64,000 nt of DNA from JBFMGS01 sp040752635 (GCA_040752635.1 JBFMGS010000001.1:1-64000), one strand, 5' to 3'; counted from the first letter of the stretch, positions 26,458 through 36,016 are shown. Numbers and translations are program-made. Notes: generated by a model not told the origin, from the sequence alone.

Positions 26458-27243
26458 TTACATCCCTTTCATACTCCGGATGCCAATGCTCCATCCTTTC
26501 AACTGCTCGATCAGGTCGTACCTGGTAAGATCAAGGTGGATCGGGGTTACCGAAATCAGGTTATTCCGGATGGCGACGGCATCCGCGTTCTCGTCTTCAT
26601 CGCATTCCACCACGTCCCCGGCCATCCAGTAATACGTGCGGCCGCGGGGATCTATGCGCTTGTCGAACACATCCTTCCACTTTCGCGTCCCGAGCCTAGT
26701 GATGGCCACACCTGCTATGTCCGGTTCGTCCACGCACGGCACATTGATGTTGAGCAGCGTGTCCAGGGGAAGCCCGTTTTCCAGAACCTTTGAAACCATC
26801 CTCGTTGCGAACTTCGCTGCGAACGCGTAGTTGCAGTTCTCAAAGGCTGCCACGGAGACCGCAAGCGACGGCAGCCCGCAGATAGCGCCTTCAACCGCCG
26901 CTGAAACCGTGCCCGAGTAGAGCACGTCGGTGCCGAGGTTGGGCCCCCGGTTGATGCCCGAAACCACCACGTCAGGCCGCCTATCAAGCAGCGCCTCGAC
27001 GGCCAGCTTCACGCAGTCTGACGGCGTCCCATCGACGGCCCAGGCCTCAGCATCGAGGCCAGGAATAGTCATCTTCTCTACCCGAAGGGGGCGCAGCACC
27101 GTGATGGCGTGGCCTGTGGCGCTTCTTTCCCTGTCAGGGGCGACTACCACAACTTCTCCGAGAGAGGAAAGCTCAGCGGCAAGTGAGCGAAGACCGTCAG
27201 CAAGAATCCCATCGTCGTTTGTAACCAGTACACGCACCGCCAC
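26458..27243 (-). CDS. surE: 5'/3'-nucleotidase SurE
   Basis: 261-residue metal-dependent phosphatase acting on nucleoside monophosphates in stationary-phase survival. It shows the N-terminal VLVTNDDGILADGL metal site, APDRERSATGHAIT, VDGTPSDCVKLA, VSGINRGPNLGTDVLYSGTVSAA and LNINVP motifs, all intact. The GTG at 27243 has GAGGAG 8 nt upstream and lies 4 bp from the MgtC-family stop, which suggests co-transcription. Confidence 0.95.
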   Translation of the reverse strand: MAVRVLVTNDDGILADGLRSLAAELSSLGEVVVVAPDRERSATGHAITVLRPLRVEKMTIPGLDAEAWAVDGTPSDCVKLAVEALLDRRPDVVVSGINRGPNLGTDVLYSGTVSAAVEGAICGLPSLAVSVAAFENCNYAFAAKFATRMVSKVLENGLPLDTLLNINVPCVDEPDIAGVAITRLGTRKWKDVFDKRIDPRGRTYYWMAGDVVECDEDENADAVAIRNNLISVTPIHLDLTRYDLIEQLKGWSIGIRSMKGM

Positions 27244-27247
27244 GCTC

Positions 27248-27913
27248 TCACTCCTCGTAACCCACTCGATATACTCCCTCGACCCCGGCTATCTCGTCGA
27301 GCAGCCTATCCTTGCGCACTGAGAAGGGGACCTCCAGGGCAAGGCGGATGCAAGCCTCGTGGCCGGTCTCCAGGGTTTCCATCTCTACATCTTTGATGCT
27401 TACACCGTATTTGCCGAGCACTGTTGCGATGGCACCCAACTGGCCTGGCTTATCTTGCACCTGAACGAAGAGGGTGTCTCTCTTTGTATAGATGAACCTG
27501 CGCTCGAACCGGTCCAGGACTATGAGCACCATCACCACAAGGCCCGTGGTCACTGCTCCAGCCAAGTAAAAGCCCGTGCCAACCGCAAGCCCGATCCCGG
27601 CCACAACCCAGAGGCTTGCAGCCGTTGTCAGCCCCTTGATGGTGGCGCCTTCCCTCAGTATCGTACCAGCCCCGAGAAATCCTATGCCGCTTACAACCTG
27701 GGCGGCGATGCGCCCCGGATCATACTCGGTTGCCCGCGCAAAGTTAACAAACGCATACTGAGAGATCATCATGACGAGCGCAGAGCCGACACACACCAGG
27801 ATGTGAGTCCGAAAACCTGCAGGACGTTTGTGGCTCTCGCGTTCAAGCCCGATAAAGCCCCCGAACATCATTGCCAGCACCAAACGAAAGATGATCTCGG
27901 TTTGGGATATCAT
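27248..27913 (-). CDS. MgtC/SapB-family membrane protein
   Basis: 221 residues. Four to five transmembrane helices (about 8-125) carry the conserved GGFIGLERE and GIGFLGAGTILREG motifs. The C-terminal 80 residues are soluble and ACT-like (VQVQDKPGQLGAIATVLGKYGV). Family members modulate magnesium homeostasis and ATP synthase; enzyme activity is not expected. An excellent GGGAGGTGAGG precedes the ATG at 27913. It lies just upstream of surE. Confidence 0.88.
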   Translation of the reverse strand: MISQTEIIFRLVLAMMFGGFIGLERESHKRPAGFRTHILVCVGSALVMMISQYAFVNFARATEYDPGRIAAQVVSGIGFLGAGTILREGATIKGLTTAASLWVVAGIGLAVGTGFYLAGAVTTGLVVMVLIVLDRFERRFIYTKRDTLFVQVQDKPGQLGAIATVLGKYGVSIKDVEMETLETGHEACIRLALEVPFSVRKDRLLDEIAGVEGVYRVGYEE

Positions 27914-28148
27914 GACCTCACCTCCCAATGCAGGCGTGGCGCCGCGGTCCCCCCGGTGTTTTCTCACGATGCAACATCGGTATGGTATCGGCATCGTACC
28001 GGTTGAACTGAATTATAGCACACAAGGCCCTCACAGGAAAGCGAAGAACAAGCGGCGGTGCATTCTGGCTCGCACGGGATGGAGCGCTGCCAAAACTCAC
28101 CAGCCGCCAGGAAGAGTTGGACTCATGCTTTCAGGCGCCTCAGGCCCC

Positions 28149-29072
28149 CTAGCTGCTCGCTCTGTGCGCGCTTTGCTCGCGCTCGTTCAACACGCGCATG
28201 GCAACGGCGTGCACCAGACCCCTCACATGCTCCAGCGCTTCCAGAACGGGCCGGCACGATTCCTCGCCGCAAAGCTCCTTAAGCGCTTGAAGCGCGTAGA
28301 AACGTAAGTCTTCGTTTTCGATGCATACCCGAACGAGGGGCTCCACTGCCCTCCGGTCGCCGAGCGCCCGCAGGGCCTGTATCGCCCCGTAACGGACGTC
28401 GGTGGATTCATCAGCAAGTGCACCGATCAACCGCTCCAGGACTCTGAGATCCCCTATCTTGCGCAAGGCCTCAACCGCTTCATACCTTACTGACGGGTCG
28501 GGGTCGCCGAGCATCGCTGAAAGGCGGGGAACTGCCCTTCTACACCTGAGTTCTCCAAGCAGCTTCGCCGCCCTGCGACGAACGTTTCTGTTGGGGTTGT
28601 CGAGGACCGCGCAAACGTCATCGGCCACTGCGTCCTTGGGGAATTTCATTATCGCGTGCGTTACGCTGTAGGCAACGTAGGGGTTCTCTTCCTTGAGGGC
28701 CCTCACGAGCGGCTCAAGCGCCTGCGCGGCCCCGATAGACCCGAGGGCCTCTGCAGCCCAACTCCGAACGGAGTCGTCTTCGTCGCCGAGCGCAAAGATG
28801 AGAGCGTCAACGGCGCGTAGCTCGGGCAGCTTGCTGAGGCCGTATGCGGCCCCCCGCCTTGCGAATACGTCGCCATCCCGCAGCGCGGCAGTGAGGACAT
28901 CGACAATCTGGTCCCGTACGGCGGCAACCTCGGTCCTTGCCCGGTCGCGCTCCTCATCGCCGAGCTTGTCGAGGTCTTCCTCAAGGCGAGTCAACTCGTG
29001 GATCAGGACGTCGATCCTGTCGCTCTTGTCGAGCGCCCGGATTCCCCCCGTGTCCTGATAACGGCCGAACAC
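28149..29072 (-). CDS. HEAT-repeat protein
   Basis: 307 residues built from about seven 31-residue HEAT/PBS-lyase-type repeats (examples: AAYGLSKLPELRAVDALI, AAEALGSIGAAQALEPLV, EAVEALRKIGDLRVLERL, AIQALRALGDRRAVEPLV). An N-terminal acidic helical segment (about 15-60) may form a coiled coil. Such solenoids act as protein-binding scaffolds or, as in phycocyanobilin lyase relatives, cofactor-protein adaptors; no partner is evident. The GTG at 29072 lacks a good ribosome-binding site, so the true start may be internal. Confidence 0.75.
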   Translation of the reverse strand: MFGRYQDTGGIRALDKSDRIDVLIHELTRLEEDLDKLGDEERDRARTEVAAVRDQIVDVLTAALRDGDVFARRGAAYGLSKLPELRAVDALIFALGDEDDSVRSWAAEALGSIGAAQALEPLVRALKEENPYVAYSVTHAIMKFPKDAVADDVCAVLDNPNRNVRRRAAKLLGELRCRRAVPRLSAMLGDPDPSVRYEAVEALRKIGDLRVLERLIGALADESTDVRYGAIQALRALGDRRAVEPLVRVCIENEDLRFYALQALKELCGEESCRPVLEALEHVRGLVHAVAMRVLNEREQSAHRASS

Positions 29073-29157
29073 CTGAGCCGACAGAGGCCGGCCGCGTCAG
29101 GCGACCGAACATGGACGTCTAGATTTTCGACGCCCGGCTGCCAATTCCTGCATGGTT

Positions 29158-29532
29158 CTAGAGCGCTTTCATGCCGCAGTGTGGGCAAGTTTCGGCGTCA
29201 AGCTCCATCGTGTCGTGGCACCTCAAGCATTCTTTCTTCACAGGTTTTCCGCAATGAGGGCAGAACGCGAGGTTATGTATGTACCTGCGTTTGCAGTGAG
29301 GGCATACGAGAAGGGCGCCACGCGGCCTTGCGAGAAGGTACACGCCGAGAACAACCGCGCTCCCGACGGGGCCCCCGACGGGGCCCAGCATAAGCGCGCT
29401 GATCACGATCCCAGCCGCCCAAAGCAAAGGGCTGGAATCCCGGCTGCGCGCGTCTTTGAAAGTCCACCATGCAGCAAGCGCTGCGACAACAAGGGTTCCA
29501 ATGAAAACAGGCCAGTTCATGTCAGGCTTCAT
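29158..29532 (-). CDS. Membrane protein with double zinc ribbon
   Basis: About 124 residues. Two transmembrane helices (about 6-24 and 35-65) are followed by a cytosolic C-terminus with two CxxC-pair zinc sites: CPHCKRRYIHNLAFCPHCG and CLRCHDTMELDAETCPHCG. This is a common clostridial arrangement for small regulators or chaperone-like proteins of unknown role. ATG at 29532 or 29520, or GTG at 29556, could start it; none has a clear Shine-Dalgarno. Confidence 0.6.
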   Translation of the reverse strand: MKPDMNWPVFIGTLVVAALAAWWTFKDARSRDSSPLLWAAGIVISALMLGPVGGPVGSAVVLGVYLLARPRGALLVCPHCKRRYIHNLAFCPHCGKPVKKECLRCHDTMELDAETCPHCGMKAL

Positions 29533-29622
29533 CGATATTTCGCTGGCGGGGCACATATCCGCGCCCCGAAGACCCCAGCTCCCTCCCCCATTCGGTATTC
29601 GCCGGGAACGGTTACTTGCTAA

Positions 29623-30660
29623 TCACCCGCCGCCGTTCATGAATATGGACATCGTCTCCGAGACCGGTCCGCGCGTCATAAGATCGGCAACCGCCTGTCT
29701 CGGGTCCAACTCTGAAAAGAGAATCTCGTGAAGTTTGGAGGCAACCGGCATGTCCACACCGAACCGCCGTGACAGCGCCACGGCAGCTTTCGTGGTGGGA
29801 ATGCCCTCCACTACCATTCGCGTCGAACTCAGGACATCGTTGACACTCCTGCCGCGTCCGATCTCGATGCCCGCCCGCCGGTTGCGAGAGTGCATACTCA
29901 TGCACGTCACAATGAGGTCGCCCATACCGGAGAGCCCCGCGAACGTGAGCGGGTTTGCTCCCATTGCGATCCCGAGCCGTGCAATCTCTGCAAGGCCCCT
30001 GGTCATCAGCGCAGCCCGCGTGTTGTCGCCGAAGCCCAACCCGTCGGCGATGCCCGTGGCAAGCGCAATGACGTTTTTCAGTGCACCACCCAATTCCACG
30101 CCGACGATGTCGTGGCTTGTGTATACACGAAAGGTGGGGCACATGAGCACCTCCTGCCCCATCTTTGCCACGCGCTCATCGGTCGACGCCGCCACGATCG
30201 CCGTGGGCACCCCTCGTGCGACCTCTTCCGCGTGGCTGGGGCCCGACAACACCCCAATGTTCTCATGGAGCTCCGGCGGAAGCTCCTCCATGAGCACCTG
30301 AGACAGGCGGAGGAGCGATCTCTCCTCGATGCCCTTGCCTGCATGTATGATGATGTGCTCTCGAGTGAGGAAAGGCCGGGCGGCGCGCGCTACTTGGCGC
30401 ATGTGCTGCGACGGCACGGGCATTAGCAGGAAACTATTCCTGCGAACCACCCTCTCCAGGTCGGTGGTGGCGAAAACGTCCTGCGGAATTTCCACCCCTT
30501 CGAGAAACGTCTCGTTCGTGCGGCACGTTGATATCTCGCGGGCCACGTCCTCCTCCCGGGCCCAAAGATCAACGGCATAGCCCTTGCCCGCGAGCAGTAC
30601 GGAAAGGGCAGTGCCCCAACCACCCGCTCCAATGACCCCTACGCGTGGCAAATCATTCAT
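29623..30660 (-). CDS. gpsA: NAD(P)-dependent glycerol-3-phosphate dehydrogenase
   Basis: 345-residue enzyme reducing dihydroxyacetone phosphate to sn-glycerol 3-phosphate for phospholipids. The N-terminal Rossmann motif VGVIGAGGWGTALSVLLA, the GKGIEE and LSGPSHAEEVARG segments and the catalytic-lysine region GGALKNVIALATGIADGLGFGDN are seen. It also has the C-terminal GLSGMGDLIVTC motif. It lies downstream of plsY, which uses its product; a 366-bp spacer separates them. Confidence 0.95.
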   Translation of the reverse strand: MNDLPRVGVIGAGGWGTALSVLLAGKGYAVDLWAREEDVAREISTCRTNETFLEGVEIPQDVFATTDLERVVRRNSFLLMPVPSQHMRQVARAARPFLTREHIIIHAGKGIEERSLLRLSQVLMEELPPELHENIGVLSGPSHAEEVARGVPTAIVAASTDERVAKMGQEVLMCPTFRVYTSHDIVGVELGGALKNVIALATGIADGLGFGDNTRAALMTRGLAEIARLGIAMGANPLTFAGLSGMGDLIVTCMSMHSRNRRAGIEIGRGRSVNDVLSSTRMVVEGIPTTKAAVALSRRFGVDMPVASKLHEILFSELDPRQAVADLMTRGPVSETMSIFMNGGG

Positions 30661-31026
30661 TGTCCACCAACTCTCAGCAAACTCTTAAGTCGCTCGTCAT
30701 GAACTCACACCACTTTCCTAAACTTGCACTTAGCTCGTTTTCCGCAGTAGAAACGTCTTCCCAGCTAAAGGACGCAATGGTCACGTGCCGCAAAACAGTT
30801 GGAGGACCCCGGCAACTGGCCTTTTAGCAGGCCATTTCTCAATTTGGTCGCGCTCCTAATGCGGAGAATGGGCTTAGCATATCACTTACTGTCAGGCGTT
30901 GCCCGAAGTCTATCTGCAGCGCAGCACCCTTGCAGAGCGCTCCCATAGGACCTGGCAAGGAGACCTGGCTAGCAGTGGTCACTCTGTCACGGACGCGAAT
31001 GCTCTTGCGCATCCACTCTGATACAG
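30661..31026. other. Intergenic region between plsY and gpsA without a supported gene
   Basis: 366 bp with lower GC than its surroundings. A short stem TGGCC/GGCCA occurs near 30818-30835. A stretch near 30695-30720 (minus strand GGAAAGTGGTGT) weakly resembles part of the dispersed repeat at 38088 and 59058. I see no convincing open frame; a promoter for gpsA is likely here but no consensus pair stands out. Confidence 0.5.
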
Positions 31027-31626
31027 TCAGTCCGCCGGCTCTCCCAGCCTGCGTTCTTGTCTGGCAAGAAGCCGTTTAATGTTGGACTGATGCTTTATGA
31101 TGGCGAAACCTCCGACTACAGCCGCCAGGACTACATACTCAGGCGGCATTCCCAGGGCGTAAGCTGCCACCGGCGCAAGCGCTGATATCACGATAGACCC
31201 CAGGGAGACGTAACGCGTGAGCGCAACCAGCACACCCCACACTGGAACAAGAACAAGCGCAACCAGCGGCATGCTGGCCAGGACAATTCCGCTGCCGACC
31301 CCCATGCCTTTGCCTCCCCCGAATCCCAGGAACACGGACCATGCGCCCCCAGCAGCGGCAGCGATGCCGCATACCATTGCCCCGGTGGTCCCACCGGCTA
31401 CCCACCCAAGGTACACACTGAGCGCTCCCTTCCCCATGTCGCCCGCAAGCACAGCCAGCGCCGGGCCCGGGCCGAGGATACGCAACACATTCGTAGCGCC
31501 GATGTTGCCGCTCCCGCGACGCCTCACGTCTACCCCTTTCCAGTACTTTCCTACAAGGTACCCGAAGGGAATAGAACCCAGGAGGTAGCTTAGAATCGCA
31601 AGCACAGCAAGCCGTTCCCAATTCAT
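31027..31626 (-). CDS. plsY: Glycerol-3-phosphate acyltransferase PlsY
   Basis: 199-residue membrane acyltransferase that transfers acyl groups from acyl-phosphate to glycerol 3-phosphate, the first step of phosphatidic-acid synthesis. Five or more helices, with conserved loops SIPFGYLVGKYWKGVDVRRRGSGNIGATN, the GFGGGKGMGVGSG loop, and a C-terminal IKHQSNIKRLL motif, are intact. A strong GGGGGAGAGG precedes the ATG. It directly follows der (21 bp). Confidence 0.95.
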   Translation of the reverse strand: MNWERLAVLAILSYLLGSIPFGYLVGKYWKGVDVRRRGSGNIGATNVLRILGPGPALAVLAGDMGKGALSVYLGWVAGGTTGAMVCGIAAAAGGAWSVFLGFGGGKGMGVGSGIVLASMPLVALVLVPVWGVLVALTRYVSLGSIVISALAPVAAYALGMPPEYVVLAAVVGGFAIIKHQSNIKRLLARQERRLGEPAD

Positions 31627-31647
31627 GACCTCTCCCCCCGATCCATG

Positions 31648-32970
31648 CTACCCTCTCCGGCGGAAATACAGCCTGATCGGAGATCCCCCGAAGTCGAAAG
31701 CTTCCCGTAGTTTGTTTTCAAGGTAGCGCCTGTATGAGAAATGTACGAGATCCGGGTCGTTCACGAATACCGAAAATGATGGGGGGCGCACGCCTACCTG
31801 GGTAGCGTAGTAGAGCCGCAGTTGCTTCCCCCTGTCCTGGGGTGGCTCAACCCTTATCTGAGCTTCTCTTAACACGTCGTTCAGCGTCGAAGTGGCCACC
31901 CGTCGAGCGTGGTTCCGGGCAACTTCTGCAACTACTTTCATGAGCTTCCAGATACCCTTTCCTGTGAGGGCGGATACAAACACGCACGGCGCGTACAATA
32001 GGAAGGCTAGGTCCGTCCGAACAAGCTGCTCCAGCCTGGCCCTGGCCCCCTTCTCCTCCTGGACGAGATCCCATTTGTTCACGACTATCACAGATGCCCG
32101 CCCGGCCTCGTCCGCGTAGCCCGCTATCCTCGCGTCCTGCGAGGCAAGGCCCGCCGACGCATCGACGACCATCAGCGCCACGTCGCACCTCTCCACGGCT
32201 TTGAGGGCACGCAGCGCACTGTACCGTTCAAGGGGGCTTGTCACCTTCCCCATCCTGCGCATCCCGGCCGTGTCGATTATGATGAACCGCTGTCCGGACC
32301 AGAGGAACGGGGTATCCACAGCATCCCTCGTTGTTCCCGGGTCCGGGCCCACAATGGACCGCTCCTCGCCGAGGATGGCGTTCACCAGCGACGACTTGCC
32401 GACGTTGGGCCTCCCCACCACGGCGACCTTGACCGCATCCTCATCCCGGGGCTCCTCGTCGTCCTGGCCCGGCTCGGGCAGCAGCTCCATGACCCGGTCC
32501 AGAAGATCCCCTATCCCCGTCCCATGGAGCGATGATACCGGAACAGGATCGCCGAACCCGAGAGCGTAGAACTCCATGTAGTCCTCGCGCCGGCCCCCCT
32601 CCGCTTTGCCCGCAACGAGCAGCACGGGGCGAGCCGAGCGTCGAAGAAGATCCGCAACATCACGGTCCTGCGAGACGAGACCGGTCTTGGTGTCAACCAC
32701 GAAGAGGATGGCGTCGGCCTCGTCTATCGCCATCTTAGCCTGGGCCCTCGTCATGGCCTCGACGGAGTCACGCGGATCGCCGGTCTCTATTCCCCCTGTG
32801 TCCACGAGGACGAACGTCCGGCCCCGCCATTCGACATCGGCGTATATGCGATCGCGCGTAACTCCCGCGGTTTCTTCCACGATGGCACGTCGCGTCCCGG
32901 TTATCCTGTTGAACAGGGCTGATTTCCCCACGTTGGGTCTGCCTACAATCGCAACTACCGGCCTTCCCAC
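31648..32970 (-). CDS. der: Ribosome-associated double GTPase Der (EngA)
   Basis: 440-residue GTPase required for 50S ribosomal-subunit assembly. Two tandem G domains are seen: G1 VGRPNVGKSALF with DTGG and, after an acidic linker, VGRPNVGKSSLV with DTAGMRR and NKWD. A C-terminal KH-like domain ends with IRLYFRRRG. The GTG at 32970 overlaps the DUF512 gene by 16 bp and has GGAGAGGTG upstream. der-plsY-gpsA is a conserved clostridial neighbourhood. Confidence 0.95.
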   Translation of the reverse strand: MGRPVVAIVGRPNVGKSALFNRITGTRRAIVEETAGVTRDRIYADVEWRGRTFVLVDTGGIETGDPRDSVEAMTRAQAKMAIDEADAILFVVDTKTGLVSQDRDVADLLRRSARPVLLVAGKAEGGRREDYMEFYALGFGDPVPVSSLHGTGIGDLLDRVMELLPEPGQDDEEPRDEDAVKVAVVGRPNVGKSSLVNAILGEERSIVGPDPGTTRDAVDTPFLWSGQRFIIIDTAGMRRMGKVTSPLERYSALRALKAVERCDVALMVVDASAGLASQDARIAGYADEAGRASVIVVNKWDLVQEEKGARARLEQLVRTDLAFLLYAPCVFVSALTGKGIWKLMKVVAEVARNHARRVATSTLNDVLREAQIRVEPPQDRGKQLRLYYATQVGVRPPSFSVFVNDPDLVHFSYRRYLENKLREAFDFGGSPIRLYFRRRG

Positions 32971-34310
32971 GAAAGGCCACCTCTCCTCAGCACATGTTCC
33001 GCCAGCGAGCGCGGCGTAGGGGCCGCCACATCAACAGGCATGCCCGCGAACTGCGCGAGATCGTTCACGGTCATTCCGTCGAGGAACCGTGGTTCGTCCG
33101 CTTTGAGGCACACCCGGGGGATAACCATGGCATCGCAGCCTCCCTCGCCGACGGCCATAAGAAGACTTCTGATGATATCCTGCCCTGTGAGCAGGCCTGC
33201 AACGCTCACGCGGGGTCCGAAGAACCGGTTTTTCACTGCAAGGGCAAAGCACGATACGCCTTTTACGCAAGACAGAAGCTTACAGGTCTCATCGATCAGC
33301 GGATACGCATCTTCGCCTGTAATAACCACAATTCTCTTTGGAGTCTTCACCTCCTGCGGCAGTTTCTCTCTCACACCGGCGAGTTCGTCCATGTAATCAC
33401 GCATCATGCCGACGCCGTTCTCGATCTGCGGGAAGTCCTCGTATGCTTCTCGAGGAGGAATGGGCTTCCCTGCTCTAAGGTAGAGTTCATCCGCTGCGAA
33501 AACGAACCTCGACGAATTCCTTCGCATGAATTCTTCCTGCCACTTCTCCACGCCGAAGAGCGCCCTTACCGCATCCCCGACACTGACGGGCACGACCGGC
33601 GCAAGCCCGCGCCTGTGTCGGGTGAGCCCCACAGGAACCACGGCGCACGACCTCACCCCGGGGAAGAGGGACGCAAGGTCGAAGACGGTCCTCTCGAGTT
33701 CTTCCCCGTCATTTACGCCGGGGCATAGCACCACCTGCGTGTGAATAGTGATCCCGGACCGCGCGAGCGTACTGAGAGCATTCATCACGTCACAGGGATC
33801 CTTTCGCCCCAGTAGCAGCCCGCGCGTCTTGGGGTTCGTCGAGTGCACAGAGACATAGAGAGGGGACAGCCTCATGGATGTTATGCGGTCAAAGTCCGCG
33901 GCCGTGAGATTTGTGAGCGTGATGTAACTCCCGGTCAAAAACGACAGCCGATAATCGTCATCCTTAACGTAAAGAGTCCTGCGCACGCCCCGGGGGAGCT
34001 GGTCCACAAAACAGAAAGTACACCGGTTTCGACAGAACCTCACGCCGTCGAAGATCACGTCGCCGAAGTCAAGGCCGAGCGGCTCGTCGTGGTCTTTGGT
34101 CACGTCTACCACCAAAATCCCGCCGTCCGGTTTCTCTACCGAGAGCGAGACCTCCCGGTCTGCAGAGAAAAAGCGAAAGTCAAGTATGTCCCTTACAGGG
34201 GCGCCGTTCATGTCAATAAGCCTGTCGCCCGGCCGAATCCCCGCCTCGTCAGCGATGCTACCTGGCCGGACCCTCACAATGAGCGCGCCCGACGCCGCTT
34301 TCGCAGACAT
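32955..34310 (-). CDS. DUF512 family protein: PDZ plus radical-SAM-like fold
   Basis: About 451 residues. An N-terminal PDZ-like domain (VRVRPGSIADEAGIRPGDRLIDMNGAPV) is followed by a radical-SAM-type core with CRNRCTFCFVDQLPRG (C-x3-C-x2-C) and the C-terminal DUF512 domain. The family is nearly universal in Clostridia next to der, and the reaction is unknown. A ribosomal or tRNA modification coupled to Der is a reasonable guess from context only. The ATG at 34310 has a weak site; ATG 34340 or GTG 34367 are alternatives. Confidence 0.85.
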   Translation of the reverse strand: MSAKAASGALIVRVRPGSIADEAGIRPGDRLIDMNGAPVRDILDFRFFSADREVSLSVEKPDGGILVVDVTKDHDEPLGLDFGDVIFDGVRFCRNRCTFCFVDQLPRGVRRTLYVKDDDYRLSFLTGSYITLTNLTAADFDRITSMRLSPLYVSVHSTNPKTRGLLLGRKDPCDVMNALSTLARSGITIHTQVVLCPGVNDGEELERTVFDLASLFPGVRSCAVVPVGLTRHRRGLAPVVPVSVGDAVRALFGVEKWQEEFMRRNSSRFVFAADELYLRAGKPIPPREAYEDFPQIENGVGMMRDYMDELAGVREKLPQEVKTPKRIVVITGEDAYPLIDETCKLLSCVKGVSCFALAVKNRFFGPRVSVAGLLTGQDIIRSLLMAVGEGGCDAMVIPRVCLKADEPRFLDGMTVNDLAQFAGMPVDVAAPTPRSLAEHVLRRGGLSWEGR

Positions 34311-34404
34311 GTTGCTTATCGTTTCCCCCGTCCGCCCCATCCATTCCGGTCTCCATCTGCGTCCCACCCGGCCGAAGCAAGCCCGGAATAGGCAAAGCTT
34401 ATAG

Positions 34405-34433
34405 CAAGAGGAGGGATCTTGACCCTCCTCTTG
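34405..34433 (-). terminator. Perfect 11-bp inverted repeat behind prsA
   Basis: CAAGAGGAGGG (34405-34415) and CCCTCCTCTTG (34423-34433) with a 7-nt loop, located 34 bp after the prsA stop. No U run follows, so it may be a processing or stabilising hairpin rather than a classical terminator. Its arms contain Shine-Dalgarno and anti-Shine-Dalgarno-like sequence ahead of the DUF512 gene. Confidence 0.5.
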
Positions 34434-34466
34434 ATGTGAAGATCCAAGGAACTTCTACAGGTACAC

Positions 34467-35372
34467 CTAGTAAGAAATATCGTAGAGAGCATCTTGCAGA
34501 TCTTTATCGTTGATCTTGATCTGCGCCGCATCCTTCAGTTCCGAGACAACAACCGATGCGGGTTTCGCCTTATCCTTCTTGACGCGCTTTTCCACGTCGT
34601 TGCGGACTTCTTCAAAAGTCGGGGTTCTCTCGGGCTTCTTGTCCTCAACCCGAATGATGTGGTACCCAAAGGATGACTTCACCGGGGCGCTTGTCTCACC
34701 TATCTTAAGAGAAAAAGCGACTTTCTCAAACGCTGGATCCATGACCCCTCTGCCGAAATAGCCCAGGTCGCCGCCTTTATCCTTCGACCCGGGGTCCTCG
34801 GACTTCGCCTTGGCAAGCTCAGCAAAGTCGGCGCCTCCGGCAAGCTCCTTCTCAATGTCCTTGGCAGCCTTTTCATCTTTCACAAGGATATGCCGCGCCT
34901 TGACCTGCTCTAGCTCTTTGAAATCATCCTTGTGCTCCTGATAGTACTTCTTGAGTTCGTCCTCGGAAACAGTGACGTCTTTTGTGGCAATAGCATCTAG
35001 TAGTAAGCTCGTCTTTATTTGCTCGCGGAGGCTGTCGAGGGTCATACCATACTGGGCTAGCGCCTGCTGCAAGCTGGCGTCAGAGCCAAACTGCTCCTTT
35101 ATCTTGTTGAGCTCCGCTGCGACCTCTTCGTCCGTGACCTTGATGTTATACCTCTGGGCTCCCTGCTTTATAAGTTCATCGCGAAGCATCTTCGCCAGTA
35201 ATTGCCTGCCAGACTGCTTCTCAAGGGCCTTATGAAAAGCCTTCCATGTGATGGAGGTGGAGTTCACCCTGGCTACAGCTCTAAGATCGGAGTAAGTCCA
35301 AACGATAGCGATGGCGGCGAGGCCAACAACCACGAGGCCTATGACCGCGGTAAGCGACCTCCTGCTCTTCAC
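34467..35372 (-). CDS. prsA: Foldase PrsA-type peptidyl-prolyl isomerase (parvulin)
   Basis: 301 residues. An uncleaved or lipid-free signal anchor (about 8-26), a SurA-like N-terminal chaperone region (about 35-160) and a parvulin domain (about 165-255: ARHILVKDEKAAKDIEKEL, SEDPGSKDKGGDLGYFGRG, SSFGYHIIRVEDKK) are seen. It should fold secreted proteins outside the membrane. No lipobox Cys is present, unlike B. subtilis PrsA. The GTG at 35372 has AGGAGAGG 8 nt upstream. Confidence 0.9.
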   Translation of the reverse strand: MKSRRSLTAVIGLVVVGLAAIAIVWTYSDLRAVARVNSTSITWKAFHKALEKQSGRQLLAKMLRDELIKQGAQRYNIKVTDEEVAAELNKIKEQFGSDASLQQALAQYGMTLDSLREQIKTSLLLDAIATKDVTVSEDELKKYYQEHKDDFKELEQVKARHILVKDEKAAKDIEKELAGGADFAELAKAKSEDPGSKDKGGDLGYFGRGVMDPAFEKVAFSLKIGETSAPVKSSFGYHIIRVEDKKPERTPTFEEVRNDVEKRVKKDKAKPASVVVSELKDAAQIKINDKDLQDALYDISY

Positions 35373-35453
35373 TTTTGGTTCCTCTCCTTTCGATGACGGA
35401 GCCTGACGGGTTGGGCAAGAACGGGTTTAGTGTACCACACCCCCCTTCCGGTG

Positions 35454-35987
35454 TCAACTGCCCTGCACGCTGCCATGTACTCTACTGCTCTGCACGCTAT
35501 CGCCTGCGCTGCGGGTGTCCCCTGCGCTGCGGTCGTCCAGAAAAAGCTTGATATTTCTAACCAATTGGACGAACTTGCCGTACGAGCGCCTGACCCCCCA
35601 GATGGTAAGGGGACGTCCGACTCCGATGAGACCGACCGCTCTGGAGAGAAAGCCCCCGACCTTGGTAATGAGCCCCACTTGAGGCAGAGTGTCTACAAGA
35701 ATGTACTCGGTGCTGGGGACCCCGCAGATTCGGAAGATGCTCTCGATAGCCTGCTTCACGACCCTTTTGGCCGCGCCCATCCCGATGATGTAGACCTCTC
35801 TTCCGGCCTCATCCGTGCCCATGAAAAAGCAGGTGCCGATGTCCTGGGGGTCCGTCCTGTCGTAATGAGGCACGCCCATAATCTCACGAGGCTCGGGCAC
35901 CCTGTCGCAAGGCAGCCATCCGATATGGATGGCTGCTGCTACAACCGACGAATGTGAACTTCCATAGCAATAGTAAATCACCTTCAT
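35454..35987 (-). CDS. DUF3189 family protein
   Basis: About 177 residues. It starts MKVIYYCYGSSHSSVVAAAIH, the hallmark of DUF3189, a family largely confined to spore-forming Bacillota and of unknown function. The C-terminal tail is low-complexity with duplicated units (RSAGD twice, then two SVQ/GS-type units), arising from short DNA repeats near 35455-35535. ATG 35987 is chosen by homology; the upstream codons overlap spoIIP. Its position directly behind spoIIP suggests a sporulation-linked role. Confidence 0.8.
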   Translation of the reverse strand: MKVIYYCYGSSHSSVVAAAIHIGWLPCDRVPEPREIMGVPHYDRTDPQDIGTCFFMGTDEAGREVYIIGMGAAKRVVKQAIESIFRICGVPSTEYILVDTLPQVGLITKVGGFLSRAVGLIGVGRPLTIWGVRRSYGKFVQLVRNIKLFLDDRSAGDTRSAGDSVQSSRVHGSVQGS

Positions 35988-36016
35988 ACGAGGTGACCTT
36001 CGTTCATGCTGCATCA

